Positions 1-11,118 of a DNA stretch of 64,000 bases are shown piece after piece. Where the stretch lies: contig OZ024930.1 of NCBI GenBank assembly GCA_964017235.1, forward strand, positions 153,388,221-153,452,220, written 5' to 3'. The position numbers and the translations under genes are program-made. How positions within the stretch are numbered: position 1 is the first letter of the stretch; each line of letters opens with the position of its first letter. This stretch comes from Sabellastarte sp. h YS-2021 (taxonomy: Eukaryota; Annelida; Polychaeta; Sabellida; Sabellidae). The notes beneath the pieces were generated by a model, which saw only the letters and a list, made by a program, of their open reading frames with translations, was not told where the DNA came from and ran no database searches.

Positions 1-35
1 TCGTCTCAACAGAAACAATAGCAGCACATTTATTA

Positions 36-168
36 TGTATAGCTTAATGGCCAAGTAAGTGTCCACTATTTGAAAATAATGGATTGTTAACCAGTTCCTC
101 AAGGGAACAAATCCACAGTCCACAATTTTCAAATGTTGGACACTTGCTTTGCCATTATACTACTTAAA
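36..168. repeat. Short imperfect inverted repeat (hairpin-forming)
   Basis: The left arm (about 36-86, core AGTGTCCACTATTTGAAAAT) is matched in reverse complement by the right arm (about 118-168, core ATTTTCAAATGTTGGACACT). The loop is about 30 bp. The arms differ at several positions. It could be a small foldback MITE. No target-site duplication was identified. Confidence 0.55.
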
Positions 169-2240
169 TTACAATCCTTCCTTAATTTGTAATTTTTAAC
201 ATATTGTTTCAAATCTTTACTTTTCATTTCTATATTCTGTATTCAAGGGTTTTCAGTTTTATTTCAGTTGAAATACAACTAAAAATTTAAAGTCTGTGAA
301 AATGATTTCCATGGTCATAGTAACCGAGTGGAACAATTGTCCATAAGTAAAAAAATATTGGACACTCTTAGAAAAGATAAACTTTATGAATTCAATTTAT
401 GGGCACATTTACCACATTAAAACTTTGTGACTTTGTAGGACATGAAATATCTCTTTTTTCATCAAACTTTCAGCATCCAAACTTCACCTTAGGGGGTTTT
501 CGCATGTGTCCTGATGACAAGATATACAATTATTAACACATCTCCCAACTAAACAAGATAGATTGGTGAATGCATATTGTCTTATTTTAAGCCAAGACAT
601 CATAATGGGAAAAGAGTTACAGGGACAGCGATGAAGACATCCGGAGTATTTTAAACAATCCACATTTTGTATTTGGAAGCCAAAATGAGTAAGTTTGTGG
701 CTTACACTCGGAAGCCAGTTAACTCCAAATATTTTTCTGACTCTATTGGCAGGGACTCAGATATATGACTCTTGTGTTACAATTTTTCATAATAAAATAT
801 ATATATTTGTACAGGGCAAAATTGATAAAAAACTTCTCATGTGCTGGAAGAAACCAGGCAGAGGTCATGATCAAGTAAGCGCCCACCAGGGAGGGATGAC
901 TATAAAAGGGTGGGTATGCCAATCTGAACAGGTATGTCTTGACTTAGCTCCTGAAACTGTAGATGGTCAGTTGGAGGTCTAACAACTAGTAAAACCTGTT
1001 CCATTCAACTGGTTCAGCCGAGGCAAAACCATGCCTGCTGATTTAGGAAACTGATTGAGGTAACTGAAAGCCTATTTCCATGAGTGAGAATTTTATTAGC
1101 AAGACTGATTCAATCCTGGGACTCCAGATATGCATGCCTGATTAACCACACTGGAGTTCAATAATATTTCTACCATGCCAGAAAGTGCACAGCAGTAGTT
1201 GGTTAGAATTCTACAATATAAAGCAATTGGGACCTGTAAGCAATTAAAAAGCATTCCATTTTAGATAGGCTTGGAACTGAAACCCAGGGACCCGAGAGGC
1301 AAGTGTGTCACTGATGTAGCCCTAAAGTACCAGGAGAGTGAACCAAGAAATGTACAGTTCCAGGTTTCTACAACAATAGCTATGCTCATTTAAAAGTGAT
1401 AGTAGCCATTTTAAAATGGATCCAAATCTAGGTTTACGGACTCCGGATTGCATTTAGGGACAAATTCACATTCTTGTACTATGTCTTCAAAAGGCAAGCT
1501 TAAATGTTGGGCTAAAAATAACACAGAGTACTGTGAGACAGGTGTAGTGTGTCACAAAAGAATTCACTTGGCTACATCAGTGGCCATTTACCTAAGTGAC
1601 ACTGTCACATGAATTACACTAATAGGGTTACTGTTTGCTTGGAGATTTCTGTCTGAATGCTAATGTTTTTAAGTTTTTTGGCTTTTTTCTCACTTTTTAA
1701 CCATATGACAATCATTAACACGTCTAGAAGAGAACATTGAAAACAAAACTGTTGGGAATATTAATGTGGGCATATAGACATTTATATATTTATATGGTGA
1801 ATCATAAAACCTGCATTAACCAGCTGTGTAATTCATTACAAGGAGATGATCTGTCCGAAAATGTGCACAAAGTCAGCTGCTTCAAATAAGCTAATCTAAT
1901 CAGAAATATAATTCCTCCAAAAATCAATTCTATATCCTGTTGACATGTATAAGTTTGATGTTTTATCTGGAAGGTTCCTGACTGATAGAAGAATATCAAA
2001 TTTTAATATATAACAATTATAAACATTCAATTCAAATACTTGACCTTGGTGGTGAGATTTGAGTGATCACCCACAGGGCCAATAAGACCTCTTCATCTGT
2101 GTCTACTGATTATCCCACTAAAAACAAAGACTACTAAAGAGAGATACCAAGTCATGTTTACCTCTTGGAATTGTATTAATGCAAAAAAAATTATGATTTT
2201 GGTACTGCTCAAGTCTATTCCAGTTTGGGGAGTTTATTTT
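169..2240. other. AT-rich stretch with no recognised gene
   Basis: I find no recognisable coding region, RNA gene or tandem structure. The longest ATG-started frame (695-982, plus) has no family features and looks like chance. Confidence 0.5.
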
Positions 2241-3191
2241 AAATTTGTGCAATGGTCAAGGTCACTACGGCAAGGTCAAAGGTCAAATCAAGGTCACACC
2301 ATGATGCTGCACACTTAGACCCCCGAACCAATGCCCCTTACAACTAACAACTTCCTACACCTTACGATTTCTGAGATATAACCCAGACAAGAATTTATAC
2401 GTCGAGGTTACTACGGCAAGGTTAAAGGTCAAATCAAGGTCACACCATGACTTTGCACTACCTACTGCCCCTAACCAGAAGTATCAACATCCTAAACCTT
2501 ACGGTTGCCGAGATATAGCCCGGACAAGATTTTATAGGTCAAGGTCACTACGGCAAGGTCAAAGGTCAAATCAAGGTCACACCATGACACTGCACACCCA
2601 GACCCTCAAACCAATGTCCCTACCGAGTATCAACTTCCTACACCTTACGGTTGTCAAGATATAGCCCGGACAACGTTTTATAGGACAAGGTCACTACGGT
2701 AAGGTTAAAGGTCAAATCAAGGTCACACTATGACGTTGCATACATACACCCCCTAACCAATGTCCCTACCAAGTATCAACTTCCTACACCTTACGGTTGC
2801 CGAGATATTGTCAGGAAAAGATTTTATAGGTCAAGGTCACTACAGCAAGGTCAAATCAAGGTCACACCATGACATTGCACAGCCACATCCCCTAACCAAT
2901 GTCCCTACCAAGTATCAACTTCCTACACCTTACGGTTGCTGAGATACATGTATAGTCCGGACAAGATTTTCAAACTCAAGGTCACTGCGGCAAGGTCAAA
3001 GGTCAAATCAAGGTAAGACCATGACATTGCACACCTACACTTCCTAATCAATGTCCCTACCAAGTATCAACTTCCTAGACCTTACGGTTTCTGAGATATA
3101 GGCTGGACAAACTTTTTCGCACCACCCACCAGCCCATCCAGACACCATGGGTGAAAACAATACATAAACAGCCCTTAAGGGCTGTGAGGTA
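2240..3191 (+). mobile_element. Family II element copy A, 5' truncated (tandem core plus 3' end)
   Basis: About six degenerate monomers of a roughly 146 bp unit lie here. Each has the block AGGTCACTACGGCAAGGTCA followed by AAGGTCAAATCAAGGTCA and a constant tract near CAACTTCCTACACCTTACGG. The array ends in a shared 3' end: a CCATGGGTGAAAACAATA tract and the palindrome CAGCCCTTAAGGGCTG at about 3170-3185, followed by a GGTA-like end. The 5' arm seen in copies C, D, E and F (starting ATAGCATCAGAGATGCC) is missing, so this copy is truncated. The arm, core and 3' hairpin layout is that of HINE/DINE-TR1 and bivalve pearl elements; assignment to that class is inference. Confidence 0.8.
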
Positions 3192-3664
3192 AAATTAACA
3201 GTAACTGCACAGCAAGTTTAGATTAATGACAGAATTTGCTTTCACCACTAATGCATATTTGCTCAATTTATTAGGACTGGACAACTCTATATGCAAGTCA
3301 AATATCACATCACAGAAACTCATTTACTGGGGAATCCAGAGAATTAATACCTTAAGTAGGCTGCTCAGTTTCTCTAAGCACTGATTTCTCTTCTGGATGC
3401 TTTATTGTACTGATTTCCATCTTTTACCAAGCCTGCAACAGTTTGTATTTAGTGCATAATTAACAAAAAATAACACTAAATTTGTATAAAGACCCAGAAA
3501 ATCACAATGACAATTGTTGTCGTATATTTAGACGGTATTCCCTTTTTTCAAAGCAATCTTTAAATTGATAGTGATGATTTCATATTTTGTGCACAAAATT
3601 GTGGTTAGTGTTCCAAAGGTTTCAGATTAAAGAATATAGAAAAAGTTTTGATTGTATACAAACA
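3192..3664. other. AT-rich spacer with no recognised gene
   Basis: This lies between the family II 3' end and the family I 5' end. Nothing recognisable was seen. Confidence 0.5.
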
Positions 3665-3899
3665 ACAAGCAATCAGTGCCTGTGAACGGGCTCTGTGTCA
3701 GCTGACTGTGTGATTTGAGTTTCAGAGTAAAAGTGACAGAAGAAATGGACACAAAAGTTGTGCCCTGCAAATGGTATTCATAAGGAAAGTAACAAGGTAA
3801 CTGTTTTGCAGTAAAAGGTAGGTTACAAACATAATTAAAGAAAATACCGCAAATGCAATAATTACAACTGATTTACTTAACAGTGACTCACAGTGAGAA

Positions 3900-5080
3900 T
3901 CTCAAAGTAGCTTTTGCTCAGCTATGCAATCAGTTAAAGGGCTGTGATTTTAATATGGTATAGCTCACACAAAAGTAGGTGAATAACATATTTAAAGAAA
4001 TACTGTAAATGAAGTAGTTTTCAAATTACCACTGATTTACTCAACAGTGAGAACCTGAAAGTAGCTATTACTCAGCTATGCGAGGAGCTACAGGTCTGCA
4101 ATTTCACTAATTTATAGCTGACCCAAAAGCCTAAGGTTAATAGCTTATTTAAACAAAATACTGTAATTGCAATAGTTTTCAAGTTCCAACTGATTAACTG
4201 AACAGTGAAAATCTAAAAGTAGCTATTGCTCAGCTATGCCATGAGCTACAGGTCTACAATTTCACTATGTTATAGCTGACCCATAAGTATGTGAACAACA
4301 TATTTAAACAGAATACTCTAAATGCAATAGTTTTCACGTTACATCTGATTAACTGAACAGTGAGAACCTGAAAGTAGCTCTTTCTCAGCTATACCATGAC
4401 CTACAGGTCTGCAATTTTACTGTCAAAGCTGACCCAAAAGTGGGTGAACAACATATTTTATGGAAAATACTTTAAATGCAATAGTTTTCAAGTTACAACT
4501 GATTTACCCAACTGTGAGAACCTGAGAATAGCCATTATTCAGCTATGCCATGAGCTACACATCTCATATTCAACATAAACATATACATAATAAAGTATAT
4601 AACATAACATATTTAAACAAAATTCTCTAAATGCAATTGTTTTCGAGTTACAACTGATTTACTCAACAGTGATAACCTCAAAGTAGCCATTACTCAGCAA
4701 TGCCAGGACATACAGGTCTGTGATTTCACTGTTACAGTTGACCCAAAAGTAGATGAATAACATATTTAAACAAAATTCTCTAAATGCAATAGTTTTCGAG
4801 TTACAACTGATTTACTCAACAGTGATAACCTCAAAGTAGCCATTACTCAGCTATGCCATGACATACAGGTTGCAATTTCACGATGTTACATTTGACCAAA
4901 AGTAGGTGAACAACATATTTAAACAAAATACTGTAAATAGAATACTTTTTAAGTTGCAACTGATTCACTCAACAGTGAGAACATGAAAGTAGTCATTACT
5001 CAGCTATGCCATGACATACAGGTCTGCAATTTCATTATGTTATAGCTGATCCAAAAGTAGGTGAACAACAGATTTAAACA
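3900..5080 (+). repeat. Family I core tandem repeat, first segment
   Basis: About 7-8 monomers of roughly 155-158 bp. Landmark words per monomer are GAGCTACAGGTCTGCAATTT, TATAGCTGACCCAAAAGTAG, CATATTTAAACAAAATACT and ACTGATTTACTCAACAGTGA. Monomers differ by substitutions and small indels. The array breaks at 5080/5081 inside the word ATTTAAACAAAA, where the DIRS element begins. Confidence 0.85.
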
Positions 5081-5116
5081 AAATTGCAAATTTAATAAGT
5101 AAATTAAATTTTTATA

Positions 5117-5299
5117 AGTTAATACCCTATCCAATGGACAATTGCTAATCCGGTCAGTGCAGACCGGCCCGCCAAACGCCAGAAAAAGACGTCCTGTGTT
5201 GCCACCGGCTGGCCGGTCCGTAGTACTGTGCACTCCCCAGATGGCGCCTCGTACTTCCTTCCTGTCTAGACAACCTGACGTCATAGCATCTTTTTCGTT
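5117..5299. repeat. DIRS right inverted terminal repeat
   Basis: The reverse complement matches 10926-11110 over about 180 bp with roughly seven mismatches. Shared landmarks are CTATCCAATGGACAATTGCT-like outer sequence, GACCGGCCCGCCAAACGCC and GTCTAGACAACCTGACGTCA. The repeat ends at the word CATCTTTTTCGTT. Outside it, 5081-5116 is an AT-rich extension unique to this end, whose complement is found in the internal complementary region. Confidence 0.9.
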
Positions 5300-5357
5300 G
5301 TCTAAACCTCTTAGACCCCTAGTAAGCTGATAGCGGGGTCGGTGGGAGGGTCTTGTG

Positions 5358-5453
5358 TGTCCATTGGATAGGGTATTAACTTATAAAAATTTAATTTACT
5401 TATTAAATTTGCAATTTTATTGCGTTAATACATCCTATCCAATGGACAATTGC
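5358..5453. repeat. DIRS internal complementary region (ICR)
   Basis: Positions 5358-5418 are the exact reverse complement of 5080-5140, the outer edge of the right terminal repeat (about 60 bp). Positions 5415-5453 match the reverse complement of 11079-11118, the outer edge of the left terminal repeat, with two mismatches over about 40 bp. In DIRS-1 the ICR is the template that restores both ends during circle formation. Finding both complementary halves abutted here is strong structural evidence for a DIRS element. Confidence 0.9.
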
Positions 5454-5814
5454 TGAATAACTACCGCTTGGTCGGCGGGTAAGTTACTAGGGACTTATGT
5501 GAACTCACAAGTAATAGCAAATTTTAACCTACGGTCTAGGCTGACTTTGTCAGGAGACATATATGTCCAGGCCTGGGTTGACTTTAAGGTCAGGAAACCC
5601 TGCCAGGCCATGGTCGGTTGCCAGCAGCCGGTTACCCGGGGCTATACCGCCGTCGCCCCCCCCCTTTTTTGCAGACCTGCTCTGAGGTAGGGGAAGAGAG
5701 GGATGAGTTCAGTCCCAGAATGCAAATAAACCTCCCGAAAGAAGCACGCCACACTTAATTCTTATGTGCATGAAGAACTGTTATGCACATATACAAATTT
5801 CCTCAATCTAAGGG

Positions 5815-7066
5815 CCACTTGTGGATCTGCTGAGCAGCCACTACCTAGCCCAATGGTAAAGCTCTGAATCAGCCCAAGCCCCGCCCTTCATATAGAACTG
5901 TGTGAAGGTATTGTGACTTCAGTGGCGGGCTGACAAGATTGGATCTAAGGAGACTCCCGACCGGAAGACCTTAGAAGCAGCAAAGGCCCTGACATCATGG
6001 GCTTTAACCTGATGTTAAAAGTGGGCCTCCTGGTCAGAGAGCTCATAACATAGGATAACAGTCTGCTTGATCCAAGAGGAGATAGTGGCAGGTGAGCTGT
6101 CTTTGTTGAAACCTTTCTTAAAGGAGGCAAAAACGACCTCCTTATTCTGCCTGATGTCTGAGGTCCTGTCCAAATAGTAGCACAATGCTCTGACCGGACA
6201 GAGGGACCTGTCAGACTTGAGGGATCTATCCAGAGTCGGGGCCAGGGCTGCTATAACCCCAGGGGCCACACTGGACACTCTATGGCCAGCTGATTCTAGG
6301 ATAGGAAGCTGGGTGATGGATACAGGGACACCTTTGACCAATCGGATTGGTGTCCAATATATCAGTTTTGCTAGGCATGAATCTCACTTTTGCACTTGCC
6401 CGACCCAAGGGCCAAGAGGAATACCATCTTGAAGGTCAAAGCTTCAAGGGGGCCTCCTTAATTGGATCAAATGGAGTCTTAGCTGGCGCCCGGCCAGTAA
6501 GAAGTTCCAGGAGGGTATGCCACTCCTGCCTTTGGGTCTGTCTCTGAGGAATCTATCCAGGAGACGAGCGAGATTTCCGTCCCTACTGATGTTGAAGGGT
6601 GAATTTCCCAATTTATCAACAATGGGTGACCTATAACCATCAATGGTGCTGGGCTGTTTGCCAAGCATGTATCTCACTTCTACGCTTGCCCGACCCCAGG
6701 GCCAAGAGGAAAACTGCCTTGAAGGTCAAATGCTTCAAGAAGGCCTATAATTGGTTCAAAATGAACCTTGTCAGCTGGTGCAAAAACCAGGGAGAGGTTC
6801 CAGGAGGGGGTTCCCCTACGGCCTTTGGGTCTGTCTCAGTGGAAGCTATCCAGGAGACGAGTGAGATTTTCATCCTTACTAACATTGATGGGCAAATTTT
6901 CCAGACTATCAGCAATGGCTGACCTGTAACCATCAATGGTACTGGGCTGCAACTTCCTGTCCTGAAGCAGGTACCTAAAGAAGTCAGCGACTGACTTTAC
7001 AGGTGGTGCCCGAAGTCCACCTGATGAATGATACATCACTTGGTAAAAATGACCCATTTGCCTCAT
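5815..7066 (-). pseudogene. DIRS tyrosine recombinase, broken
   Basis: The minus-strand frames contain the N-terminal core-binding segment (QPSTIDGYRSAIADSLENL near 6950). The catalytic-arginine segment is intact as GSGKRRSEIHAW near 6665, and present in a second, mutated copy as GSGKCKSEIHA followed by a stop near 6375. Next come SLCPVRALCYYLDRTSD (about 6190), ISSWIKQTVILCYELSDQ (about 6060), the HxxR box HQVKAHDVRAFAASK (about 5985) and SHNTFTQFY, which holds the nucleophilic tyrosine (about 5890). Damage includes a stop just before the HxxR box, a stop replacing the W of the third motif, frameshifts and a 290 bp internal tandem duplication. In the family this enzyme integrates circular cDNA. 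The copy is inactive. Confidence 0.88.
6370..6952 (-). repeat. 290 bp tandem duplication inside the recombinase gene
   Basis: Positions 6370-6659 align to 6660-6952 along their length (GCAAGCATG-type start, ACCATCAATGG near each end; offset 290-293). Both copies encode the QPSTIDGYRS to SEIHA part of the recombinase. The length is not a multiple of three, so the duplication itself shifts the frame. The copies have diverged by roughly 20-25 percent by eye, so the event is not recent. Confidence 0.8.
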
Positions 7067-7173
7067 AGACTGATCTGATTGACCCCCCTCTGAGGAGCCT
7101 CAATTCTTGCTGCCACTGCCTCAGACAAGTCCTGCTCCTCGATTGCTGAGGCTCTAGGAGCCCTGCATGGAGA

Positions 7174-7368
7174 TTAAGATTTGTCAGATTTCTGTGAGGG
7201 ATCTGATCGAATGGCTGTGAACAGGCTGGGCAGATTGGGCAGGCTCAGCGGGATGTGGCTGGACATGGCCACTAGATCCCAAAACCAAGGCATGTTGGGC
7301 CACCCCGGAGCAATCAGAATGATTCTCTTACATGGGGAGTCTTGCAACTTCTCCACCACTTTGCCCAA
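7174..7368 (-). pseudogene. DIRS RNase H to recombinase linker segment
   Basis: One open stretch carries GKVVEKLQDSPCKRIILIAP and GWPNMPWFWDLVAMSS. These are conserved in the spacer between the RNase H and recombinase parts of DIRS polyproteins of marine invertebrates (family knowledge). Its biochemical role is unclear to me. It lies in the expected order between the RNase H end (7505) and the recombinase start (7066). Confidence 0.7.
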
Positions 7369-7504
7369 TATGGCTGATGGTGAGGAGGTGTATCCTTTTA
7401 GATCCTACCCTGGCCGACTGAGCACATCCACTGCTGTGGCCAGGGGATCCGGTACCGGTGACACAAAACAGGTGACTTGTTGTTGAACCTCGTGGCAAAT
7501 AAGT

Positions 7505-7960
7505 CTATTTTGGGCCGGTGCCACCTACTGCATAGAGTGGAAGACCTCTGGAAGGAGAAACCACTGTTTGGATGGTCTGGCCTAGCCTGGACAGCCTGTC
7601 TGCTACCACATTAGGCCGGCCTGGAATGTGTCGTGCTTTAGAGTCACTTGTTTCCTGGTACACCAGGTCAAGATTCTCCATAGTAGGACACAAAGTGGGC
7701 CCAACCATATTCCTCCTTCCTTTATGTATGACACTACTGTGGTGTTGTTAGTTGCTACAAGTACTATCTTGTTTGAGCAAAGGTCTTAGAACTCTTAAAG
7801 TCAGAAAAACTGCTTAAAGTTCTAGATAGTTTATATATACAACTTGCTTCCCGGAGGGGACCAGGTTGCTCTTGCCAAGTGCTCATCTAAGTGAGCGCCC
7901 CACCCTTCTATTGATGCGTCTGTAAATATTTGCAGAGCATCTTTTTATTTGATGTAATGG
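7505..7960 (-). pseudogene. DIRS RNase H domain, broken
   Basis: The minus-strand frame near 7935-7890 reads IFTDASIEGWGAHLDEH, holding the first catalytic aspartate. The domain end near 7640 reads KARHIPGRPNVVADRLSR, the conserved C-terminal box of DIRS RNase H. Frames change between these, and several stops lie near 7720-7850. In the family it removes RNA from the RNA:DNA hybrid. This copy is not functional. Confidence 0.82.
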
Positions 7961-8712
7961 TTGGCCTGTAAGTGCATTGTCTTCCTTCAGCCGCCATTGT
8001 AAATGGGGGTGCAGGGACCTGGGGACTTGGATCACCTTTTGCAGTGATTCTGGATACCCTCCAGTTGTTTTCTGTAGATGTTAGTAACCTATCAAGGACA
8101 TGAATTCCCGGACCGGGCAAGCCGGTAGGGATAGCAGTTTTAACAGTCTCTTGAAGGTTCTGTACCCAGTCCAGGGTCGGTCGGAACCAATCAGACCTGA
8201 AGCCGAAACTGGTAGCCTACAAAATCAAAGTCTTGATTGGGCTCCAGCTCTGATTTCTCTAAGTTCATTTGCCAACCCAGTTGTTGACACATTATTTACT
8301 AGCTCCTGTGTATTTTGGAGACAAGCCTGGTAGGATCTGGCTCTCACCAACCAGCCGTCTAGGTCCTGGTGGCTTCTTAAATCCTTGTGTATGGCCATCA
8401 ATTTCACCTGCTTTGGTATCACGGTGAACTCAAAAGGTGCTGTGGACAACCCGAATGGCAGGGCCTTGGGTTGGTATGCCCGACCTTGGATGTGAAATCT
8501 CAGGCATTTCCTGGATTGTACTTGTATAGGTATATGGACGTAGGTATCCCTCCTTCAACAGTTGTACTACCGAAAGTCCAGTTCCCAAGGCTTCCTAAGT
8601 TCCCAAAAAAAGGGCTCAGTCTGGACCTTATAGGCAGATTGTGTGCCACATTTGGGACATTTGGTATTCTGACAATATTTTCCCTCCGGACACTGGTCCG
8701 GTCTGGTGACAA
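7961..8712 (-). pseudogene. DIRS reverse transcriptase, broken
   Basis: The frame at about 8555-8225 reads DTYVHIPIQVQSRKCLRF, then ALPFGLSTAPFEFTVI (the RT box B region), then DLDGWLV where the family has YLDD. The catalytic motif is therefore mutated. After a frameshift the thumb-like part continues as LSLPACPVREFMSLIGY (about 8130-8085) and VPRSLHPHLQWRLKEDN (about 8025-7975). Stops interrupt it at least twice. The order relative to RNase H and recombinase is normal for DIRS. Confidence 0.85.
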
Positions 8713-9139
8713 TGATCCAGGTTAACAGTCTCTCTGTTTTTATTGTGGTCTTATTTTCACATTAATAAACTCTTTGCCCCGGGCCAGCAGCCTGCAAGGT
8801 GCAGCATTTACAGAGCAATTGTCATATGTGAGATGTCAGTCCCCTGGCCGGACCTGATGACAAAATTGATTATTATCTCTGCAGTCAAGTCCAGCACCGA
8901 TAACAGGTTGTTGAGAGGTGTGATAAGGGAAGGTTGCCTGGCAGTAGCTTGGAAAACTGTCCTATCATCAAGATCACTGACCAGTTTAAGAATTCTCTGT
9001 AACCCAATTAACCTTAGGCAACTCTGTCCGGTACCCGGACTCCATACCCGGTATTTTACTGTAACCAGTAATCCTTGTAAACGGCAAAAACTGGCAGGTT
9101 GGGGTCACCAACGAATTTTGACAGCTACTGGTCTATATT

Positions 9140-9540
9140 TAGCCAGCTGTGTAGCCGGTACACTGTAACCAGCTGAGGCTACTGTATAAGGCTGTGAAGC
9201 CGGTCGGTACATACTGTAACCAGTTATTGAAGTAACTGTACAAGGCTGTTTAGCCGGTAGTCAGTCGGTACACTCTGTAACCAGTTGTTGAAGTAAGTGT
9301 ACAAGGCTGTTTAGCCAGTAGGTACACCCTGTAACCAGTTGCTGAATGAAGTTTACAACTATTTTGTGTTGAATTCAGTTTCCTCCATTAATTCCTCTGT
9401 AACCGGTTGTTGAAGCAAGTGTACAAGGCTGTATAGCCGGTACACTCTGTAACCAGTTGTTGAACCAAGTGTACAAGTTATAGCCGGTACTGGTCGATAC
9501 ACTCTGTAACCAGTTGTTGAAAAAAAAAAAAAATTTTACA
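9140..9540. repeat. Degenerate 45-70 bp repeats in the DIRS 5' region
   Basis: About seven copies of a unit containing CTGTAACCAGTTGTTGAAG, GTGTACAAGGCTGT and TAGCCGGTA lie in this part. Spacing varies, so it is an irregular array. It sits between the left terminal repeat and the RT part. It may be untranslated leader or a decayed gag region; I cannot distinguish these. Confidence 0.65.
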
Positions 9541-10219
9541 ACTATCTTTGAACGCACATCTTATTTGTAGATTTTGACAGTTGCTGGGAAAGCCCTTGTG
9601 AGCTATATTTAGAAACAAAAGTTGGTCGGTGTGTCACGTGACCAGCTTGCTGGTCGGAGGGACAACGTGATTGGCCGGTTGGAGATGACGATCAGCTTCG
9701 TGAACTGGTCGGAAAATCACGTGACCAACTTTGGGGATACGCCCTCACTAGAGGTGTTCTTTCCTTATATCACAGTAAACGTAAGCTTACTGGTCGACTG
9801 ATGTCTGTAGCAGAGAAGTCTGTACCAGTACGCTGGAGGTGGATTACAGGAACTAAAAAACTGGAATCACAGTAGACGTGAGTGCAAAGAATGTACTTCC
9901 GACCTTCTTGTTCGGTGAATCACGTGATAAACTTCGTGACTGGTCGGTGAAAACACGTGACCAGCTTCGTGAAGACACGCGATTGGCTGACTGGGTATGA
10001 CGTCAGAGGTCGCGTTCTTTTAGCTGGCCGGTCGGCTGATGCTTTAAAAGCAGATAAGCCTGGACCAGTGCACTCTGTAGATGAAATTCCTGGCCGGTCT
10101 GAAGTCGGTTCTTCTTCTCAGCCGGCTGTACACTCAAACCAGTTTCCTGGCCATCCACTGCCCTTACTACCGACACATGTGCCGGGTCCATAAGGGTGGG
10201 ACTGAGAGTGACAAAAATT

Positions 10220-10480
10220 CCTTCTATGTAGAAAATACTTGAAAGGTCGGTTGAAGAAATCTGAAGAATTCACCTCTTGTTTCTGATGAAAAAATACTCG
10301 AGCTAGGCTGGTGTGACTGATGCTTTACAGCAGAGAAGTCGGTACCAGTGCGCTCTGAAGAAATCTGAAGAATTCATCTCATGCTTCTGATTAAAAAACA
10401 CCAAATACTCGAGCTGGGCTGGTGTGACTGATGCTTTACAGCAGAGAAGTCGGTACCAGTGCACTCTGAAGAATGCATCT
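10220..10480. repeat. 111 bp direct repeat in the DIRS 5' region
   Basis: A unit with ACTCGAGCTRGGCTGGTGTG and CAGCAGAGAAGTCGGTACCA occurs at about 10297 and again at 10408 (111 bp period). More diverged relatives of the same words lie near 9800 and 10040. The copies are nearly identical, so this duplication is younger than the rest of the decay. Confidence 0.7.
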
Positions 10481-10925
10481 GTGATGGGGAACTCCTTCCA
10501 TTCACAGATTTCAAAACTACGTAGACTGAAGATCTCGTGTAGAGACGTTTCTATGGTGATTGTAGCTGGAAGGTTATAGATGAAACATTCAAACAAAAGA
10601 CACGGATAAAATACCTGTTAGAAGTATATCCATAATTCCTCAATATTGTTGATCTGCCCCTAACAACACAAAGGTTGAATGGGAGGAAACTAGCAAAATG
10701 GCTGCCTTCATATATCTCGTCGATTACTGCCCTATCATCAATAATAAATTGAGCCAACTAGGGAGCGTTTCCAGCAGATTTCTAAATGTATATCCGTGCT
10801 TGACCAGCTGGTAACACTTTACAAAGAAACTCTCCACATATAAGGTTTAAAATCCGTCATAAAGCACACTTTTCCTTTAAAATTCTGGAGATGTTAAAAA
10901 ACACGTCTGCACAGTACACGCGCCA

Positions 10926-11118
10926 AACGAAAAAGATGCTATGACGTCAGGTTGTCTAGACAGGAAGGAAGTACGAGGCGCCATCTGGGGAGTGCACAGT
11001 ACTATGGACCGGCCAGCCGGTGGCAACACAGGACGTCTTTTTCTGGCGTTTGGCGGGCCGGTCTGCGCCGACCGGATTAGAAATTGTCCACTGGATAGGA
11101 TGTATTAACGCAATAAAA
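10926..11118. repeat. DIRS left inverted terminal repeat
   Basis: This is the inverted partner of 5117-5299. Its outermost 40 bp (ending ATGTATTAACGCAATAAAA) has its own complement in the internal region at 5415-5453, and differs from the outer edge of the right repeat. The plus-strand flank ACTCTAAATGC immediately continues the family I monomer. Confidence 0.9.

Larger units (their letters stand above)
5081..11118 (-). mobile_element. DIRS-type tyrosine-recombinase retrotransposon, structurally complete but coding-dead
   Basis: Read on the minus strand the order is left inverted terminal repeat (11118-10926), a long 5' region with internal repeats, reverse transcriptase (about 8700-8000), RNase H (about 7960-7505), a linker, tyrosine recombinase (about 7066-5815), an internal complementary region (5453-5358) and the right inverted terminal repeat (5299-5081). 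This is the diagnostic DIRS-1 arrangement. The flanks are two halves of a family I monomer, so it inserted into the satellite without an obvious target-site duplication, as expected for recombinase-mediated integration. All reading frames carry stops or frameshifts, so this copy cannot encode its proteins. No gag-like ORF was recognised between 8750 and 10900. Confidence 0.88.

Noticed and set aside
8743-9168. 141-codon plus-strand ORF
   Set aside because: It is antisense to the DIRS element, has no family motifs and overlaps the repeat-rich leader; it is a chance frame.
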